64,000 nt of DNA from Geodermatophilus sabuli (GCF_900215145.1 NZ_OBDO01000010.1:1-64000); one strand, 5' to 3'. Positions 45,694 to 54,705 are shown, numbered from the stretch's first letter. The notes: generated by a model from the letters alone, not told the origin. Translations and numbers: made by a program.

Positions 45694-47034
45694 ATGAGCG
45701 ACCCCCGCCGCGACATGCTCCCCATGCGTGAGGCCCAGCACTCGTTCGACGTGGTGCTGCGGGGTTTCGACCGACACCAGGTCGCCGAGACGATCGAGCG
45801 GCTCGAGGCCGACATCCGGGTGGCGTTCGCCGACCGGGACGCCGCGATGGCCCGGTCCGCCGACCTCGCCGGCCAGCTCCAGGCCATGCACGGCGAGATC
45901 GAGTCCCTGCGCCGCAAGGCCGCGTCGTCCGGGCCGGCCACGTTCGAGAACATGAGCGAGCGCATCTCGCACATGTTGCGGCTCGCCGAGGAGGAGGCCG
46001 CCGAGATCCGGCAGGCGGCCCAGGCCGAGGCGCAGGCGCTGCGCGAGCAGACCGCCGCCGAGGAACGGGCGATGCACGAGCGGCACGCGGCCGGCCGCGC
46101 GGAGGTCGAGCGGATGATCGCCGAGGCCCGGCAGAACGCCGAGCAGATCGCCAGCAAGGCGCAGATCCGCGCCGACGAGCTGGTCAGCAAGGCGCAGGAG
46201 AAGGTCGCCCGGCTCGACGCCGAGTCCCAGGCCCGGCGGACGAAGGTCGAGGAGGACTTCGAGATCGCCCAGCGGGCCCGCCGGCACGAGGCCGCCCAGC
46301 GGGACCAGGAGCGCGACCACGCCTCGGCCGAGGCCGCCCGGCAGCGGATCGCGGCGGCCGAGCAGCACGCCGCCCGGGTGGTCGGCGAGGCCGAGGCGGC
46401 CGCGGCGGCCATCCGTGCGGTGCGCGACGAGCTGACCGGTCGGCTGACCGAGGCCCGCCGCGTGCTGGACCGGCTGCCCGACCTCGGTGACCGGCGCCCG
46501 GAGCCGACCGCGGGCCCGAAGCCGCCCGTCCCGGCGCAGGACCGCCCCTCGCCCACGCCCCGGCAGCCGCAGCCGTCCGCCGCACCGCAGCCGTCCCCCG
46601 CCCCGAAGCCGGCGGCGCAGGAGCCCGTGGGCCCGGTGACCGCCCAGCAGCCCGCGGTCCGGTCCGCCACGGCGCCGCAGCCTGCGGTGACCCGCCCGGC
46701 CGAGGCGCCACGCACGGGCACCGGCGAGGCCGCTGCGGCCCGCCAGCCCACCCGTCCCCCGGTGCAGCCGGCCACGCAGGGCCCCGCCCCGCAGGGCGCG
46801 GCGCCCCAGGAGGCGGCGAACCGAGCTCCGGCCCAGCCGTCGGAGGAGTCCCCCGGCGACGCCCCGGCGCTGTCCGCGCAGCAGACCCAGCAGCTGACCC
46901 CCGTCTCCGCCGGGGACACCGCCACCGGCGCCCCGCCGGCCGCCGGCCCGCCGACCCTGGTCCAGCCCGCGGTGAAGCCCGACCAGCCCGACAGCGACAC
47001 CGGCAGCCGTCCGGTGGTCCCCGGCCGCCGCTGA
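45694..47034 (+). CDS. DivIVA-like coiled-coil protein with Pro/Gln-rich tail
   Basis: A 446-residue cytoplasmic protein. The N-terminus (SFDVVLRGFDRHQVAETIERL, about 14-34) resembles the membrane-targeting DivIVA motif. Residues about 35-265 are a long charged coiled coil rich in Ala, Glu, Gln and Arg, and the last 180 residues are Pro/Ala/Gln low complexity. This matches the polar scaffold proteins that organise growth and division in actinobacteria. The ATG at 45694 is chosen over the much longer frame that runs back through ccr. Whether it acts at the pole or septum is unknown. Confidence 0.85.
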   Translation: MSDPRRDMLPMREAQHSFDVVLRGFDRHQVAETIERLEADIRVAFADRDAAMARSADLAGQLQAMHGEIESLRRKAASSGPATFENMSERISHMLRLAEEEAAEIRQAAQAEAQALREQTAAEERAMHERHAAGRAEVERMIAEARQNAEQIASKAQIRADELVSKAQEKVARLDAESQARRTKVEEDFEIAQRARRHEAAQRDQERDHASAEAARQRIAAAEQHAARVVGEAEAAAAAIRAVRDELTGRLTEARRVLDRLPDLGDRRPEPTAGPKPPVPAQDRPSPTPRQPQPSAAPQPSPAPKPAAQEPVGPVTAQQPAVRSATAPQPAVTRPAEAPRTGTGEAAAARQPTRPPVQPATQGPAPQGAAPQEAANRAPAQPSEESPGDAPALSAQQTQQLTPVSAGDTATGAPPAAGPPTLVQPAVKPDQPDSDTGSRPVVPGRR

Positions 47035-47066
47035 GCGGCCCGCTGCGCCACGGCCCGGCGCGCGGG

Positions 47067-47891
47067 GTGCGGGGCCGGCCCGCCGCTCCCCGCGCCCTCG
47101 CCGTGGCGCTGCTCGTGGCGGCCGCCGTACTGGTCGGTGTCCCGGCGTCGGCGGCGGAGACGGCTCTGCTGCGCGTCGCCCACCTGTCGCCGGACACCCC
47201 GGCCGTCGACCTCGCCGTCACCCCGCTCGGTGGCGGGGACCCGCTCAGCACCCGGCCCGGGGTGGGGTACGGCGCGCTCTCCGAGTACCAGGAGGTGCCC
47301 CCGGGCGGCTACGCGGTCAGCGTCCGCGCCGTGGGCGCCGCCCCGGGCAGTCCACCGGTGTTGTCGGTGACCGTCGACGCCCCGGCCGGCGCCGCGCGCA
47401 CCGTGGCGGCGGTGGGTTCGTTCGCCGGCCTCCGGCTGGTGGTCCTCGACGACGACCTCACCCCTCCCCCGACCGGGTCGGCCCGCGTCCGCGTCGTCGC
47501 CGCCGCCCGTACGCCGTCCCTGGACGTGTCCGCGGGCGCGGTCGCGGCGGCCACGGACCTGGGGTCCGGCGAGGTCGGTCCGTACGTCGCGGTGCCCGCC
47601 GGTGCCACCACGCTGCAGCTGCGGGCCGGGGAGTCCCCGGCCGAGGTGCCGGTCGAGCTGGCCGCCGGCTCCGTCTACAACCTGCTCGTGCTGGACGGGC
47701 CCGACGGCGGCCTGACCGTCCGCACCGTGCTCGACGCGGCCGGCGCCGCCGTCGTCCCCACCGGTGGGGTCGAGACCGGCGCCGGGGGGACGGCGGGCGG
47801 CTCCGCGCTCCCCGCCGTCCTGGCCGCGGCGGTGCTGGTTCCCGCGGTGCTGGCGGTGCTGCGGCTGCGGCTGCGGGCACGGACCCGGTGA
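47067..47891 (+). CDS. Secreted DUF4397 protein with C-terminal membrane anchor
   Basis: A 274-residue exported protein: signal peptide (ALAVALLVAAAVLVGVPASAAE), two DUF4397 beta-sandwich repeats (ETALLRVAHLSPDTPAVDLAV and SARVRVVAAARTPSLDVSAG), a Gly-rich stretch, and a C-terminal hydrophobic helix followed by RLRLRARTR. It overlaps the sortase gene by 4 bases (GTGA); DUF4397 plus class F sortase is a recurrent actinobacterial pair. No clear LPxTG motif is visible near the C-terminus (VPTGG lies at the linker), so whether it is a sortase substrate is open. Confidence 0.85.
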   Translation: MRGRPAAPRALAVALLVAAAVLVGVPASAAETALLRVAHLSPDTPAVDLAVTPLGGGDPLSTRPGVGYGALSEYQEVPPGGYAVSVRAVGAAPGSPPVLSVTVDAPAGAARTVAAVGSFAGLRLVVLDDDLTPPPTGSARVRVVAAARTPSLDVSAGAVAAATDLGSGEVGPYVAVPAGATTLQLRAGESPAEVPVELAAGSVYNLLVLDGPDGGLTVRTVLDAAGAAVVPTGGVETGAGGTAGGSALPAVLAAAVLVPAVLAVLRLRLRARTR

Positions 47892-48478
47892 GCGGAGGCC
47901 TCGCCGCGGTCCGGCGGCTGCTGGCGGCCACCGCGCTGGTCGCCGGGGCCGTCGCGCTGGTGGCCCCCGCCCCGACCGTCCCCCCGACGCGGCCGGTCCC
48001 GGTCCTCGCCGAGAGCGGCGCGGTCGCCGCCGCGGCCGCGCCGCTGCGGGTGCGCGTCCCGGCCATCGGCGTGGACAGCCCGCTGGCCCGCCTCGGGGTG
48101 GACGCCACGGGGGCGCTGGTCCCGCCGGCCGAGTACGACCGGGCCGGGTGGTTCACCGGCAGTCCGGCACCCGGCGACGTCGGCCCGGCGGTGGTCGCCG
48201 GACACCTGGACTCCCGGGCCGGCCCGGCCGTCTTCTGGCGACTGCGGGAGCTCGCCGCCGGGGACGAGGTGCTGGTCGACCGCGGCGACGGGACGACGGT
48301 CCGCTTCGTGGTGACCGCGGTGGCGACGTACCCCAAGGAGCAGTTCCCGACGGCGGCGGTCTACGGCCCCACCCCACGCGCGGAGCTGCGCCTGGTCACC
48401 TGCGGCGGGGAGTTCGACCGCTCGGCGCGCAGCTACGCCGACAACGTGGTGGTGACGGCCGTCCTCGCCCTGCCGTGA
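47888..48478 (+). CDS. Class F sortase
   Basis: A 196-residue membrane-anchored transpeptidase: N-terminal hydrophobic anchor (RLLAATALVAGAVALVAPAP), then the sortase barrel with catalytic His in VVAGHLDSRAGPAVFWRL, catalytic Cys in LRLVTCGGEFD and the Arg in RSARSYADNVVV. The PAIGVDSPLARLGVD and WFTGSPAPGDVG segments match class E/F sortases of actinobacteria. Coupled to the DUF4397 gene; likely attaches or processes a surface protein on the peptidoglycan. Confidence 0.9.
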   Translation: MSGGLAAVRRLLAATALVAGAVALVAPAPTVPPTRPVPVLAESGAVAAAAAPLRVRVPAIGVDSPLARLGVDATGALVPPAEYDRAGWFTGSPAPGDVGPAVVAGHLDSRAGPAVFWRLRELAAGDEVLVDRGDGTTVRFVVTAVATYPKEQFPTAAVYGPTPRAELRLVTCGGEFDRSARSYADNVVVTAVLALP

Positions 48479-48487
48479 CCGAGCCGG

Positions 48488-48793
48488 CTAGCGGCGCCGC
48501 TCGCGCGCCCGCCAGCAGGCGGTGTGCCAGTGCCGGCGGCGGTCGGCCGCCGACCCGGTGTCCCACGGCTCGAGGTCGGAGTCGCGGGCGTAGGCCGGCC
48601 ACGTCACCACGTGCGGCACCCCCGGGCGGATCTCCTGGTCGCAGCCGGGGCACCGGTAGGTCTTGCCGGTCGCCGACCCGGTGACCGCCCGTACCACCCA
48701 GTCGCCGTCGGAGGCCTCCTCGACGGGGTCGGGACGGCGGAGCAGGTCGCGGCCTGCCGGTCGCGACCTGCTCCGTCCGGTGCGGCGGGGCAC
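48488..48793 (-). CDS. Small zinc-ribbon-like actinobacterial protein
   Basis: A 101-residue basic protein with a putative metal site: CPGC (YRCPGCDQEIRPG) and a C-terminal HWHTACWRARERRR, so two Cys plus His/Cys could bind zinc. Similar actinobacterial proteins are often labelled ATP/GTP-binding because of SATGKTYRC, but I see no true nucleotide fold. The first 30 residues are encoded by a large perfect inverted repeat (48739-48774). It starts 6 bp after the dehydrogenase stop and is convergent with the sortase. Function unknown. Confidence 0.7.
   Translation of the reverse strand: MPRRTGRSRSRPAGRDLLRRPDPVEEASDGDWVVRAVTGSATGKTYRCPGCDQEIRPGVPHVVTWPAYARDSDLEPWDTGSAADRRRHWHTACWRARERRR
48739..48774. 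repeat. 13-bp-arm inverted repeat inside the 5' end of the zinc-ribbon gene
   Basis: GGAGCAGGTCGCG (48739-48751) and CGCGACCTGCTCC (48762-48774) are exact reverse complements around a 10-base loop. It lies 26 bp before the 3' end of the dehydrogenase gene (both genes read leftward), so it could be that gene's terminator lying inside a new coding start, or an attenuator of the small gene. Confidence 0.7.
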
Positions 48794-48799
48794 GGGAGC

Positions 48800-50581
48800 T
48801 CAGCGGCGCGCGTGGTCCCGGAACCCGCGGCCGGTCTTGCGGCCGACGTAGCCGGCGGTGACCAGGTGCTCCAGCAGCGGGGCGGGGGCGAAGCCGGGCT
48901 CGCGGAACTCGACGTAGAGCTCCCGCTCGATGGCCAGGGCGACGTCCAGGCCCACGACGTCGAGCAGCTCGAACGGGCCCATGGGGTAGCCGCAGCCCAC
49001 CTTCATCGCGGCGTCGATGTCGTCGGCGGTCGCGTAGTGCGCCTCCAGCATCCGCACCGCGTCGTTGAGATACGGGAACAGCAGCGCGTTCACGATGAAC
49101 CCCGCGCGGTCGGTGCACGCCACCGGGTGCTTGCCCAGCTGCCGCGACACCGCGTGCGCCGTGGCCGCGACGTCCGGTGCGGTGGCGATGGTGGAGACCA
49201 CCTCGACCAGCTTCATGACCGGGGCAGGGTTGAAGAAGTGCAGCCCGACGACGTCGGCCGGGCGGCCGCTGGCCTGGGCGCAGTCGATGACCGGGAGGCT
49301 GGAGGTCGTGGTGGCCAGCACGGCGCCGGGCTTGCAGATCTCACCGAGGTTGGCGAACAGCGCGTGCTTGACGCCGAGGTGCTCCACCACGGCCTCGATG
49401 ACCAGGTCGACGTCGGCGAGGTCGTCCAGCGAGGCGCTGCCGGTGACCCGGCCGAGGGCCTCGTCGCGGGCGGCCTCGTCCAGCCGGCCGCGGACGACCT
49501 GCTTGTCCAGCGACCGGGTCAGCGCGCTCTGCACCGCCTCGACCTTGTCGAGGGTGCGGGCGACGAAGGCGACCTCGTAGCCGCTCTTGGCCGCGACCTC
49601 GATGATCCCGGTCGCCATGGTGCCCGAGCCGACGACGCCGATCCGGCGCACCGGCCGGGCGCCCTCGGCGGCGGCGTCGCCGGCCGGGGTGAGGGCGTCG
49701 GGGACGACCTCGGCGGAGTCGCGGTCGGCGTAGGTGTAGAAGCCGCGGCCGGACTTCCGGCCGAGCAGGCCCGCGGTCATCATCTGCTTGATGATCGGGG
49801 TGGGCGCGTGCAGCCGGTTGCGCGACTGCTTGTACATCGTGTCGAGGATCTCGTAGGCGGTGTCGATGCCGATGAGGTCCATCAGGGCCAGCGGGCCCAT
49901 CGGCAGGCCGCACCCCAGGCGCATGGCCGCGTCGATGTCCTCGCGGCTGGCGTAGTGGTTCTCGTACATCGAGACCGCGTGGTTGAGGTAGCCGAACAGC
50001 AGCGCGTTGGCGATGAACCCGGCCTTGTCGCCGATCGTCACGTCGACCTTGCCCAGCCGCGCGGCCAGCGCCTCGACGTCCTCCACCACCGACGGCTCGG
50101 TGACGACGGTCCGCACCACCTCGACCAGCTTCATGACCGGGGCCGGGTTGAAGAAGTGCATGCCGATGACCTTGCTCGGCCGCCCGGTGGCCACCGAGAT
50201 CTCGGTGACCGACAGGCTGGAGGTGTTGGTCGCCAGGATGGTGTCCGGCGGGCAGATCTTGTCCAGCCTGCCGAAGATGTCGCACTTGAGCTCCAAGCGC
50301 TCCGGCACGGCCTCGACCACCAGCTCCGTGTGCGCGAGGTCCTCCAGCGAGGTGCTGAACCGGATCCGCTCCAGGATGGCGTCGCGGTCGGCGGGGTCGA
50401 GCTTCCCGCGCTGCACGGCACGCCCGGTGGAGTGCGCCAGGTGCTCACGGCCGCGGGCCACCGCCACGTCGTCGACGTCCACGGCGGTCACCGACAGTCC
50501 CGCCCGGGCGAGCACCTCGGCGATGCCGGCACCCATGGTGCCCAGCCCCACGACGCCGACCTCGGTCAGTTCTCTGGCCAC
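48800..50581 (-). CDS. 3-hydroxyacyl-CoA dehydrogenase, two tandem modules
   Basis: A 593-residue protein built from two complete 3-hydroxyacyl-CoA dehydrogenase copies. Module 1 has VGVVGLGTMGAGIAEVLARAG, IGMHFFNPAPVMKLVEVVRT and an NAD site; module 2, from about residue 310, repeats IGVVGSGTMATGIIEVAAKSG and VGLHFFNPAPVMKLVEVVST. Each carries the C-terminal domain ending GRKSGRGFYTYAD or GRKTGRGFRDHARR. It oxidises (or in reverse reduces) 3-hydroxyacyl-CoA, with NAD(P). GTG 50581 starts MARELTEVGVVGLG; the open frame extends upstream without homology. 3-Hydroxybutyryl-CoA formation for Ccr is a plausible role. Confidence 0.93.
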   Translation of the reverse strand: MARELTEVGVVGLGTMGAGIAEVLARAGLSVTAVDVDDVAVARGREHLAHSTGRAVQRGKLDPADRDAILERIRFSTSLEDLAHTELVVEAVPERLELKCDIFGRLDKICPPDTILATNTSSLSVTEISVATGRPSKVIGMHFFNPAPVMKLVEVVRTVVTEPSVVEDVEALAARLGKVDVTIGDKAGFIANALLFGYLNHAVSMYENHYASREDIDAAMRLGCGLPMGPLALMDLIGIDTAYEILDTMYKQSRNRLHAPTPIIKQMMTAGLLGRKSGRGFYTYADRDSAEVVPDALTPAGDAAAEGARPVRRIGVVGSGTMATGIIEVAAKSGYEVAFVARTLDKVEAVQSALTRSLDKQVVRGRLDEAARDEALGRVTGSASLDDLADVDLVIEAVVEHLGVKHALFANLGEICKPGAVLATTTSSLPVIDCAQASGRPADVVGLHFFNPAPVMKLVEVVSTIATAPDVAATAHAVSRQLGKHPVACTDRAGFIVNALLFPYLNDAVRMLEAHYATADDIDAAMKVGCGYPMGPFELLDVVGLDVALAIERELYVEFREPGFAPAPLLEHLVTAGYVGRKTGRGFRDHARR

Positions 50582-50700
50582 GCTGCCATCCCCTCTGCCG
50601 TCCGGTGATCGCAGGCAGTCTCCCACCCGGACCCTCGGGGACACGGCCCCGTCCACGGCAGCCCCGCGAGCCCGGTCGCGGTGGGGACGGGGCCCTGCGT

Positions 50701-51372
50701 TCAGAACAGTCGCTCGGAGGGGTCGTCGGTGCCCTTGAGGACGGCGTAGTCGACGGTGAGGCAGTCGATGCCGCGGTCACCGGCGAGCACCCGCGCCTGC
50801 GGCTTGATCTCCTGCGCGGCGAACACCCCGCGGACCGGCGCGAGCAGCGGGTCGCGGTTGAGCAGCTCCAGGTAGCGGGTGAGCTGCTCGACGCCGTCGA
50901 TCTCGCCGCGCCGCTTCACCTCGACCGCGACGGTGGCGCCGTCGGCGTCCCGGCACAGCAGGTCCACCGGGCCGATCGCGGTGGGGTACTCGCGACGCAC
51001 CAGCGACCACCCGGCCCCGAAGGTCTCCACGTGCAGGGCGAGCAGCCGCTGCAGCTCCGCCTCCACGCCGTCCTTCTGCAGGCCCGGGTCGATGCCGAGC
51101 TCGTGCGAGGAGTCGTGCTCGACGGACTCGATGGTGATGACCAGCTGCTCGCCGGCCTTGTTGGTGACCGTCCAGGTGCCCTGCCCGTCGACCAGCTCGT
51201 CCTTGAGGGAGCAGGGCGGGCTCATCCAGTTCAGCGGCTTGTAGGCGCGGTCGTCGGCGTGGACCGACACCGAGCCGTCGGACTTCACCAGCAAGAGGCG
51301 GGGCGCCATCGGCAGGTGGGCGGTGAGCCGCCCGATGTAGTCCACGGAGCAGCGGGCGATGACCAGGCGCAC
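50701..51372 (-). CDS. nucS: Endonuclease NucS (EndoMS), mismatch repair
   Basis: NucS cuts both strands at mismatches and replaces MutS/MutL in most actinobacteria. The 223-residue protein has the N-terminal DNA-binding domain ([19 protein letters not shown]) and the C-terminal RecB-like nuclease with [38 protein letters not shown]; the D and the E-x-K (VEVKRR) are the catalytic residues. GTG 51372 matches the M. tuberculosis NucS start region. It is divergent from the lipoprotein gene with 79 bp between. Confidence 0.95.
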   Translation of the reverse strand: MRLVIARCSVDYIGRLTAHLPMAPRLLLVKSDGSVSVHADDRAYKPLNWMSPPCSLKDELVDGQGTWTVTNKAGEQLVITIESVEHDSSHELGIDPGLQKDGVEAELQRLLALHVETFGAGWSLVRREYPTAIGPVDLLCRDADGATVAVEVKRRGEIDGVEQLTRYLELLNRDPLLAPVRGVFAAQEIKPQARVLAGDRGIDCLTVDYAVLKGTDDPSERLF

Positions 51373-51451
51373 GGGGTCCGACGGTACCGGTCCGGCAACG
51401 ACCGGCCGCCGGACCGGGGCGGGCGGGCCTCCGGACGGCATCCTGGCGGGC

Positions 51452-52309
51452 GTGACCAGCGCCCTGCGCCCCGCCGCCCTGGCCCTGCTCCTCCTGCTGT
51501 GCGCGTGCGCCCAGCGCGGGGGCGACGCCGGCGCCCCCCGGGCCCCGGCCCCCGGCGACCCGGGCCGGCCGGTGCTGCTGATCGAGCACGTCGGCGGGTT
51601 CGTGACGCCGGAGATGCTGGCGTCACGGCTGCCGCTGGTCGGCGTCTACGCCGACGGGCGGGTCATCGCCCAGGGCCCGGTGCCGGCGATCTACCCGGGG
51701 CCGGCTCTGCCGAACCTGCAGGTGTGGCAGCTCGACGCAGACGGCGTGCGGACCGTGGTCGACCGTGCCGTCGCCGCCGGGGTGACCGACACCGGCGACC
51801 TGGGCAGCCCCCCGCTCGCGGACGCGCCGGCCACCCGCTTCACGCTGGTCACCGAGGAGGGGACGTCGGTGCGTGAGGTGCAGTCCCTGCTCGAGCTGCC
51901 CGACGACGGCGGCCTGACTCCGGAGCAGCGCGCCGTCCGCGGGGAGCTGATGGGCCTGATCGACGTCCTCGGCTCACCGGACGCCTCGCTCCGCGCCGCC
52001 GGGCCGGTGTCCTACCGGCCGTCGGCGGTCGCCGCGGTGGTCGCGGAGTACGCGGCGGCCCCGGAGCCCGAGCTCGTCCAGCCGGACTCCCCCTGGCCCG
52101 GGCCGGCACTGCCGGGGGAGCCGCTGGAGGAGCGCCTCGGGCTCTCCTGCGTGGTGGCCCGCGGCGCGGACGCCGACGCCGTCCTCGACGCCGCCGGCCG
52201 GGCGAACGCCCTCACCCCGTGGCTGGCCGCCGACGGCAGCCGCTGGGCCCTCACCCTGCGCCCGCTGCTGCCGCACGAGAGCGGCTGCGGCGACCTCCGG
52301 GGGCAGTGA
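51452..52309 (+). CDS. Putative secreted lipoprotein, unknown function
   Basis: A 285-residue protein with an N-terminal leader [24 protein letters not shown] is an acceptable but not ideal lipobox, with Cys at about 18-20. The mature part has no family I recognise ([40 protein letters not shown]). GTG 51452 is the first start that retains the leader. It is divergent from nucS and convergent with the symporter gene, with two hairpins between. Confidence 0.65.
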   Translation: MTSALRPAALALLLLLCACAQRGGDAGAPRAPAPGDPGRPVLLIEHVGGFVTPEMLASRLPLVGVYADGRVIAQGPVPAIYPGPALPNLQVWQLDADGVRTVVDRAVAAGVTDTGDLGSPPLADAPATRFTLVTEEGTSVREVQSLLELPDDGGLTPEQRAVRGELMGLIDVLGSPDASLRAAGPVSYRPSAVAAVVAEYAAAPEPELVQPDSPWPGPALPGEPLEERLGLSCVVARGADADAVLDAAGRANALTPWLAADGSRWALTLRPLLPHESGCGDLRGQ

Positions 52310-52314
52310 CGCCG

Positions 52315-52374
52315 CCGGCCCGGCCCTCCGCGGGGAGGACCGGGCCGGTCGTGTCGGTTTCCGCGGAAACCGAC
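52315..52374. terminator. Two tandem hairpins between convergent genes
   Basis: First, CCGGCCCGGCCCTCC (52315-52329) and GGAGGACCGGGCCGG (52334-52348) form a 15-bp stem with one mismatch and a 4-base loop. Second, 52353-52374 is an exact 22-bp palindrome with half-site GTCGGTTTCCG. They fill the 69 bp between the stops of the lipoprotein and symporter genes and should terminate both directions. Confidence 0.75.
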
Positions 52375-52378
52375 GGGA

Positions 52379-53725
52379 TCACACCGTGGCGGGCTCCCGC
52401 AGGTCGGCGTCCACCCCGCCGCGCTCGTCGACGCGGGCCAGCGGGTCGATCGTCGACGTCGACCGGTAGCGCTCGACGTCGAGGATGCCCTCGCGCTTGG
52501 CGACGACGGTCGGCACGAGCGCCTGCCCGGCCACGTTCACCGCGGTGCGGCCCATGTCGAGGATCGGGTCGATCGCCAGCAGCAGGCCGACGCCGGCCAG
52601 CGGTAGGCCCAGCGTGGAGAGGGTCAGCGTCAGCATGACGACCGCGCCGGTGACCCCGGCGGTGGCCGCCGAGCCGATGACCGAGACCAGCGCGATCAGC
52701 AGGTAGTCGGTGATCGACAGGTCCACCCCGAAGAACTGGGCCACGAAGATCGCCGCCAGCGCCGGGTAGATCGCCGCGCAGCCGTCCATCTTCGTCGTCG
52801 CGCCCAGCGGGACGGCGAAGGAGGCGTAGGACCGCGGGACACCCAGGTTCTGCTCGGTCACCCGCTCGGTCACCGGCAGGGTGCCGATCGAGGACCGCGA
52901 CACGAACGCCAGCTGGATGGCCGGCCAGGCGCCGGCGAAGTAGCGCAGCGGCGAGAGCCCGTGCAGCCGCAGCAGCACCGGGTAGACGACGAACAGCACC
53001 AGCGCGAGGCCGGCGTAGACGGCACCGGCGAACACCCCGAGCGAGCCGAGGGACTCCCAGCCGTAGCTGGCGACGGCGTTGCCGATCAGGCCGACGGTGC
53101 CCAGCGGGGCCAGCAGGATGACCCACCACAGCACCTTCTGGACGATCGCCAGCGCGGAACGGACGAAGCCGAGAAAGGGCTCGGCCGGCTCGCCGACCTT
53201 GAGCGCGGCGACGCCGACGGCCACGGCGATGACGATCAGCTGCAGGACGTTGAACGACAGGCTGCCGTCCGCCGAGCCCTCCAGGCCGAGGATGTTGCCG
53301 GGCACGAGGCCGGTGAGGAAGTCGAACCAGGAGCCGGTGCTCTCGGGCACCTCCTGGGCGGCGGCGTCGACGGAACTGTTGCGGCCGGGCTCGGTGAGCA
53401 GGCCGAGGCCGATCCCGATCGCGACGGCGATCAGCGCCGTGATCGCGAACCACAGCAGGGTCTGGCCGGCCAGGCGGGCGGCGTTGGAGACCTGCTTGAG
53501 GTTGGCGATGCTGACGATCACCGCGGTGACGACCAGCGGCGGGACGAGTGCCTTCAGCAGCGTCACGAAGGTGCCGCCGATGGTCTGGAGGGTGCTGGTC
53601 AGCCAGTTGGGGGTGCCGTCGGCGACGGGACCCATCTCGCGGGCGACCAGCCCGAGGACGACGCCCAGCACGAGGGCGAGGAGCACCTGCGCCGCGAACG
53701 GGACGCGGCGGAGACGAGCGAGCAC
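52379..53725 (-). CDS. Dicarboxylate/amino acid:cation symporter (DAACS)
   Basis: A 448-residue membrane transporter with eight helices plus two re-entrant hairpins typical of the GltP/DctA family. The conserved elements are SRSSIGTLPVTERV (serine-rich HP1 tip), VPLGATTKMDGCAAIYPALAAIFVAQFF (helix 7, with the substrate Asp/Thr), GVTGAVVMLTLTLS (HP2) and ILDMGRTAVNVAGQAL (helix 8). It takes up C4-dicarboxylates or acidic amino acids with Na+ or H+. ATG 53725 gives MLARLRRVPFAAQVLL. The 197-bp gap upstream presumably carries its promoter. Confidence 0.93.
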   Translation of the reverse strand: MLARLRRVPFAAQVLLALVLGVVLGLVAREMGPVADGTPNWLTSTLQTIGGTFVTLLKALVPPLVVTAVIVSIANLKQVSNAARLAGQTLLWFAITALIAVAIGIGLGLLTEPGRNSSVDAAAQEVPESTGSWFDFLTGLVPGNILGLEGSADGSLSFNVLQLIVIAVAVGVAALKVGEPAEPFLGFVRSALAIVQKVLWWVILLAPLGTVGLIGNAVASYGWESLGSLGVFAGAVYAGLALVLFVVYPVLLRLHGLSPLRYFAGAWPAIQLAFVSRSSIGTLPVTERVTEQNLGVPRSYASFAVPLGATTKMDGCAAIYPALAAIFVAQFFGVDLSITDYLLIALVSVIGSAATAGVTGAVVMLTLTLSTLGLPLAGVGLLLAIDPILDMGRTAVNVAGQALVPTVVAKREGILDVERYRSTSTIDPLARVDERGGVDADLREPATV

Positions 53726-53922
53726 GATGAGGTGCCTTCCGGAGATCGGGGCGGGAGGGGGCGGACCGGGCGCGGGCAGCGCTCAGCGGTCGGCGGTCAC
53801 GCGCCCGAAGTCGACGGTGCGGCGGCGCGTCAGGCCCCACAGGTTATGCACGCCAGGGTCAATGCCGCGACGACGTCGTCCCATCCCGGTGTGGGCGGAC
53901 TCACGCCCGCCCCCGGAACTGC

Positions 53923-54696
53923 TCAGTCCGGCCAGACCGGCCGGCGCTTCTCCAGGAAGGAGGTCATGCCCTCGACGGCGCCGGGCAGCTGGCTGGCCGA
54001 GGCCATGACCTCCACGGCGGTGGCGTAGGCGTCCCGCTCCGGCCGGTCCAGCTGGGCGTACATCGTCTGCTTGCCCCACGCCTTGCTCGCCCGCGACCCA
54101 CGGGTGGCCCGGCTCATCAGGTCGGCGACGGCGACGTCGAGCTCGTCGTCGGGCACCACCCGGTTGACCAGACCCCAGTCCAGCGCCGTCCGGGCGTCGA
54201 TGACGTCGCCGGTGAGGGCCAGCTCCATGGCTCGCTTGCGGCCCACGTTGCGGGCGATCGCCACCATCGGCGTGTGGCAGAACCAGCCACCCTTCCCCCC
54301 GGGGGCGGCGAAGCCGGCCGACTCGGCGGCGACGGCCAGATCGCAGGAGGCGACCAGCTGGCAGCCGGCCGCGGTGGCGAGGGCGTGCACCCGCGCGAGG
54401 ACGACCTGCGGCACGCCCTGGATGGTCTGCATGAGCTCGGTGCACAGCTGCAGCAGGCTGCGCACCTCGGTCACCGGCCGGCCGGCGACGTCGGCGAAGT
54501 CGTGGCCGGCGCTGAACACCGGCCCCTCGGCGGCCAGCACGATGCCGGCCGCATCGCTCTCCCCCGCCTCGGTGACCGCGGCCAGCAGCTGGCCGAGGTG
54601 TTCCCGGGAGAGCGCGTTGCGCTTGGCCGGCCGGCACATCGTGATGGTGACGACGTCGCCGTCACGGGCGACCCGGGGCGCACCCTCAGCAGTCAT
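53923..54696 (-). CDS. Enoyl-CoA hydratase/isomerase family protein
   Basis: A 257-residue crotonase-fold protein. It has PVFSAGHDFADVAGR and ATAAGCQLVASCDLAVAAESAGFAAPGGKGGWFCH; unlike the hydratase at 19031 the first acidic position (GCQLVAS) is Gln, and GKGGWF replaces the usual GxPE loop. The two catalytic glutamates of classical enoyl-CoA hydratase therefore seem missing, so it may be an isomerase, hydrolase or dehydratase of the superfamily. It follows the GGDEF gene (9 bp between). Confidence 0.85.
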   Translation of the reverse strand: MTAEGAPRVARDGDVVTITMCRPAKRNALSREHLGQLLAAVTEAGESDAAGIVLAAEGPVFSAGHDFADVAGRPVTEVRSLLQLCTELMQTIQGVPQVVLARVHALATAAGCQLVASCDLAVAAESAGFAAPGGKGGWFCHTPMVAIARNVGRKRAMELALTGDVIDARTALDWGLVNRVVPDDELDVAVADLMSRATRGSRASKAWGKQTMYAQLDRPERDAYATAVEVMASASQLPGAVEGMTSFLEKRRPVWPD

Positions 54697-54705
54697 GCCC
54701 CGACG

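Noticed and set aside
45528-47183. 551-codon minus-strand frame opposite the DivIVA-like gene
   Set aside because: Ser/Ala/Arg-rich reverse reading of the coiled coil; the plus-strand gene has heptad periodicity and a proper DivIVA N-terminus.
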